7,251 nt of DNA from JACRIM01 sp038042195 (GTDB lineage: Bacteria > Planctomycetota > Phycisphaerae > UBA1845 > UTPLA1), in contig JBBTET010000069.1 in assembly GCA_038042195.1 (NCBI GenBank), forward strand, positions 1 through 7,251. Direction: 5' to 3'. Below, piece by piece: positions 3,976-7,251 of this stretch. Every line of letters begins with the position of its first letter. Position 1 is the first letter of the stretch. Under the pieces are notes generated by a model. The model worked only from the letters and a program-made list of their open reading frames with translations, made no database searches and was not told where the DNA came from. Position numbers and translations under genes: made by a program.

Positions 3976-6900
3976 ATGAAGCGATACGTGTCGTTGGTCG
4001 CGTTCGTGTTTCCATTTCTGGTCAACGGCTCGGTGAATGCCGAGTTTGAAACGCCGATCCTGGTCGTGGGCGGCAAGCTCGTTCGCACGGCGGGTCAGCC
4101 TGCTGAATCAGGATGGGTGCTGATCGACAAGGGACGCATCATTGGTGTCGGCCTGGGTGCCACAGCTCCGGCCGAGACAATCCCCGCCGACGCCGAGACC
4201 CTCGACGTGGCCGGCGCGGTGATCTACCCGGGATTCATTGACGCCAACAGCCACGCTGGAATGACGAAATCGGAGCCGACCGAGGAAGAACAGTCGCGCG
4301 TGGAGGACGAGAACCCCGACGTGAAACAGGGGCCGCAGTCGGCAACGGTTCAGGCGCATCGGCGACTCATGCACCCACGATGGCGTGTCGCGGAGTTGTA
4401 CAACCCCGTGAGTGGCGGCACGCCTGGCCCCGGCGGTGGACGGGGTACTCCTGGATCGGGCGGACCAGGTGGACGTGATGCACCGGCGGCGAGCAGCGAT
4501 GAAAAGGACGTGCGCGCCGAACAACGTGCGGCGGGCTTCACAGCGGCGCTGGTCAGCCCGAAGCCGGCGATCTTCTCCGGGTTCAGCGCGGTTGTATCGC
4601 TGGGCGCCGCACCTGTGCGCCGCAGCATCCTGACGGCGGACTTCGCACAGCATTCAGCGTTCATTACCGGCACCGAACGTGGCGACTTTGCGGCGGTGTT
4701 CGAGCGGCCTCGCTATCCGACGACGACGATGGGGGCGATGGCGGCGTTTCGCCAGATCATGATGGACGCCCAATGGCAGCGGAAACAGATGGAATGGCGG
4801 GCCGGCGAACCGGCGGCGCGAAGGATCCCGCTGGACCCCGATCTCGATGCCTTGAATGAACTGCACGAGGGACGCGAGGGATTTGTGCAAGTGGCCGCGA
4901 AGCCGGTCGTGTTTTTGGCGAACTCGGAGAACGAGATTCATCGAGCGCTGAACATGGCGGCGGAGTTAAGGTTGACGCCGATCATCGCGGGGGCGCGCGA
5001 AGGGTGGAAGGTTGCAACTCGACTCAAGAACGAAAACGTGCCGGTCATCGTGAGTCTCAAGTGGTCGGAGGATCCGGATGAAACGTTGAAAAGTAGAAAA
5101 GTCGAAAAGTCGAAACCAGAGGGCGGAGTAACTTCGCGTCCGTCTGAGAAGGAGACCCCAACCGGGAAGAAGAAACTGTTTGACGACGAGTGGGAGTCGC
5201 AGGCATGGGAGACGGCGAAGGTGTTCGACGAGAAGAAACGGCTTTGGGGCGAAGAGGTGGACAACCTAAAGCGCCTTCACGAGGCCGGGTTGAACGTGTC
5301 TATCGGATCGTTTGAGCAAAAGTCGGTCGGCGACATCCTCAAGAACATTCAAAAGGCCATTGAGCGTGGACTGCCTGAGGCGGCGGCCGTCGCGATGCTG
5401 ACAACGAACGCATCAGCGATCCTCAAGCAAGAGTCGAATCTCGGAGAGATCGCCGTGGGAAAGGCGGCGAATCTCACGCTGCTTTCAAAGCCGCTCTCCG
5501 ACAAAGAGGCGAAGGTGCGCAGCGTCTTCGTGGATGGCAAGCGATTTGAGATCGATGAAAAGGGTCCGGACGGCGGCGGGATGGGAAAAGGGCGACGCGG
5601 GCGACGAGGCGGACCTGAGGATGACAGTGAGGATTCAAAACGCCCGGAGCGAGTGGCCGATTCGCAGCCTTCCACTGCGCCGGGGTCGCAACCCGCCGAG
5701 CCGGTGAAGCGACCGACCTTTGCGGCGGAGATTGAATCGGACCGGACGGCCATGCCGAAAACCGGCGGCAATATCCTCATCAAGAATGCGACGCTGCTGA
5801 CTGTGAGCGGGGACGATCTCGTCGGAACGGATTTGCTCATTCGTGACGGCAAGATCGCGGAGCTGGGGAAGAATCTGGCGGTACCGCCGGACGTGCTGGT
5901 CGCGGACCTCAATGGATATTTCGTTTCGCCGGGCATCATCGATCCGCATTCGCACATGTGCAGTGATGGCGGACTAAACGAGTTCGCCCTTTCCGTGACC
6001 TGCGAGGTCCGCGTGAAGGATGTGATCGACCACACCGATGTCTCGGCGTATCGGGCGCTGGCCGGCGGCGTGACCTGCGTGCATACGATGCACGGCTCGG
6101 CGAACACCATCGGCGGACAGAATGCCGTGCTGCGCCTGAAGTACGGGCGGCCGGCGGCGGAGTGGATCGTTAAGGAGGCTCCGCAGACGGTGAAGTTCGC
6201 GCTGGGCGAAAACGTCAAGCAATCCAACAGTGACCGGCGCAGCCGAGGCACGCGATTCCCAAACACGCGGGCCGGCGTGGAGGCGGTGATACGTCGGTCC
6301 TTCGACGCGGCCCTGGCCTATCGCGCGGCGATGACGCAGTTCGACAAGGACAAAGCCGACGGGAAGCAGCCACGACCGTTGCGACGCGATCTGCGTCTGG
6401 AGGCGTTGGCGAGCATCCTGGAAGGGTCGATCTGGGTGCATTCGCATTGCTATCGTGCGGACGAGATCGTGCGGTTGCTGACGGTGGCGGAGGAATACGG
6501 CTTTCGAGTCGCAGTGCTACAGCATGTGTTGGAGGGGTATCGCCTGATCCCGGAGATGCTTCGTCACGGAGCGGCGGCGTCAACGTTTTCGGATTGGTGG
6601 GCCTACAAGATTGAAGCGTGGGAGGCCATCCCGCACAACGCGGCGCGCATGGCACAGGGCGGGGTCGTGGCTACGATCAACTCCGACAGTGCCGAGGTCG
6701 GGCGTCATCTGAATCTGGAGGCGGCCAAGTCGATGCGCTTCGGCGGACTCAGCCCGAATGACGCGCTGAGGCTGTGTACGCTCAACGGGGCAATTCAACT
6801 TGGAATCGACAAGGTCGTCGGCTCGATTGAAGTCGGCAAGTTCGCCGATTTGGCGATCTTCAATGGTCATCCGCTCGACACGACCGCACGCTGTGTGATG

Positions 6901-7251
6901 ACCCTGATCGACGGCGAGGTCTATTTCAAACATGCCGGCCTCGATCTCACACAGCCGAGCGCGCCACGACCGACAAAGCCGTTTGTGTCAGCGACGCCAC
7001 TGAAACCGTTGGTGCCGCTGTCGGGCGATGACTACTGGCTCGTGGGCGGGACGGTGCATCCGGTCAGCGGCGCACCGATTACGAACGGCGTGGTTCATAT
7101 CGCGGGAGGCAAACTGGATTACGTCGGTCCACGCCCAGACGCGGCCAAGCTGCGCGGCGCGGCGATCATGGATACAAGCGGCCTGCACGTTTATCCAGGG
7201 CTGGTCAACGCGGGCACGTCGCTGGGACTGGAGGAGATACAGTCCGTGCAG
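3976..7251 (+). CDS. Secreted multi-module amidohydrolase fusion, 3' end beyond the window
   Basis: This frame runs 1092 codons to the window end without a stop, so the gene is partial at its 3' end. Residues 1-22 form a signal peptide (MKRYVSLVAFVFPFLVNGSV, cleavage likely after VNA), so the protein acts outside the cytoplasm. Module 1 (about 28-531) has the amidohydrolase shape but lacks metal ligands: NSH (91-93) for HxH, L314 where a His is usual, and S445-F446 near the usual Asp. A charged linker rich in Gly, Arg and Pro (about 532-595) follows. Module 2 (about 598-985) has HSH (658-660), WVHSHC (H822, H824), QH850, and NSD904; it ends with the typical GSIEVGKFADLAIF. A third module starts near 1020 with PGLVNAGTS (1074-1082), again without HxH. 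Modules 1 and 2 resemble imidazolonepropionase-like amidohydrolases; the substrate is unknown. Start ATG has only a weak GTGAG upstream; an in-frame GTG at 3964 is an alternative. Confidence 0.88.
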   Translation, partial: MKRYVSLVAFVFPFLVNGSVNAEFETPILVVGGKLVRTAGQPAESGWVLIDKGRIIGVGLGATAPAETIPADAETLDVAGAVIYPGFIDANSHAGMTKSEPTEEEQSRVEDENPDVKQGPQSATVQAHRRLMHPRWRVAELYNPVSGGTPGPGGGRGTPGSGGPGGRDAPAASSDEKDVRAEQRAAGFTAALVSPKPAIFSGFSAVVSLGAAPVRRSILTADFAQHSAFITGTERGDFAAVFERPRYPTTTMGAMAAFRQIMMDAQWQRKQMEWRAGEPAARRIPLDPDLDALNELHEGREGFVQVAAKPVVFLANSENEIHRALNMAAELRLTPIIAGAREGWKVATRLKNENVPVIVSLKWSEDPDETLKSRKVEKSKPEGGVTSRPSEKETPTGKKKLFDDEWESQAWETAKVFDEKKRLWGEEVDNLKRLHEAGLNVSIGSFEQKSVGDILKNIQKAIERGLPEAAAVAMLTTNASAILKQESNLGEIAVGKAANLTLLSKPLSDKEAKVRSVFVDGKRFEIDEKGPDGGGMGKGRRGRRGGPEDDSEDSKRPERVADSQPSTAPGSQPAEPVKRPTFAAEIESDRTAMPKTGGNILIKNATLLTVSGDDLVGTDLLIRDGKIAELGKNLAVPPDVLVADLNGYFVSPGIIDPHSHMCSDGGLNEFALSVTCEVRVKDVIDHTDVSAYRALAGGVTCVHTMHGSANTIGGQNAVLRLKYGRPAAEWIVKEAPQTVKFALGENVKQSNSDRRSRGTRFPNTRAGVEAVIRRSFDAALAYRAAMTQFDKDKADGKQPRPLRRDLRLEALASILEGSIWVHSHCYRADEIVRLLTVAEEYGFRVAVLQHVLEGYRLIPEMLRHGAAASTFSDWWAYKIEAWEAIPHNAARMAQGGVVATINSDSAEVGRHLNLEAAKSMRFGGLSPNDALRLCTLNGAIQLGIDKVVGSIEVGKFADLAIFNGHPLDTTARCVMTLIDGEVYFKHAGLDLTQPSAPRPTKPFVSATPLKPLVPLSGDDYWLVGGTVHPVSGAPITNGVVHIAGGKLDYVGPRPDAAKLRGAAIMDTSGLHVYPGLVNAGTSLGLEEIQSVQ
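5089..5112 (+). repeat. 8-base tandem repeat, three copies, inside the amidohydrolase
   Basis: AAAAGTAG is followed by two copies of AAAAGTCG and then AAA. The 24 bases encode a lysine-rich patch (LKSRKVEKSK) in a charged, probably disordered insertion of module 1. The unit is not a multiple of three, so gain or loss of one copy would shift the frame. Confidence 0.8.

Noticed and set aside
4417..4482. Gly/Pro-rich stretch in amidohydrolase module 1 as a collagen-like repeat
   Set aside because: The spacing of Gly is irregular and the stretch is short; it is better read as a flexible loop.
5349..6447. Minus-strand frames of 305, 157 and 106 codons within the amidohydrolase region
   Set aside because: The plus strand is open for 1092 codons with recognisable amidohydrolase motifs. 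The minus frames are Ser/Arg/Pro-rich shadows.

Overview
The window looks like the end of a contig from a GC-rich bacterium, most likely a planctomycete (Planctomycetia or Phycisphaerae type). The signs are a secreted protein with a C-terminal dockerin-like double calcium loop carrying a Cys pair, a free-standing CpaE/TadZ-like ATPase, small PilZ proteins, and a very large secreted multi-module amidohydrolase. The lineage is an inference from gene types and composition; no rRNA or tRNA is present to confirm it.

Layout: (a) 1-857 holds a 12-base poly-C run and a secreted beta-sandwich-like protein ending in a dockerin-like domain. Its 5' end is uncertain and its two parts differ strongly in GC. 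(b) 1020-1553 is a DinB/YfiT-type four-helix metalloprotein. (c) 1573-2709, minus strand and tail-to-tail with the DinB gene, is a CpaE-like protein (receiver plus MinD/ParA-type ATPase with a lysine-less P-loop). (d) 2710-2971 is a divergent control region with several perfect inverted repeats. (e) 2972-3340 and 3441-3833 are tandem paralogous PilZ genes, each preceded by a GC-rich hairpin close to the ribosome-binding site. (f) 3976 to the window end is one open frame of 1092 codons with no stop, a secreted amidohydrolase fusion: a first module without its metal ligands, a second module with them, and the start of a third whose first metal motif is also lost.

The CpaE-like gene and the PilZ pair share one divergent control region. 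CpaE/TadZ proteins position surface-pilus machinery and PilZ domains usually sense c-di-GMP, so this may be a small surface-attachment or motility control cluster. That link is inferred. The dockerin-like protein and the amidohydrolase both appear to be exported, but nothing in the sequence ties them to the control cluster. No gene-free stretch exceeds 300 bases, and no mobile element, CRISPR array or RNA gene was recognised.
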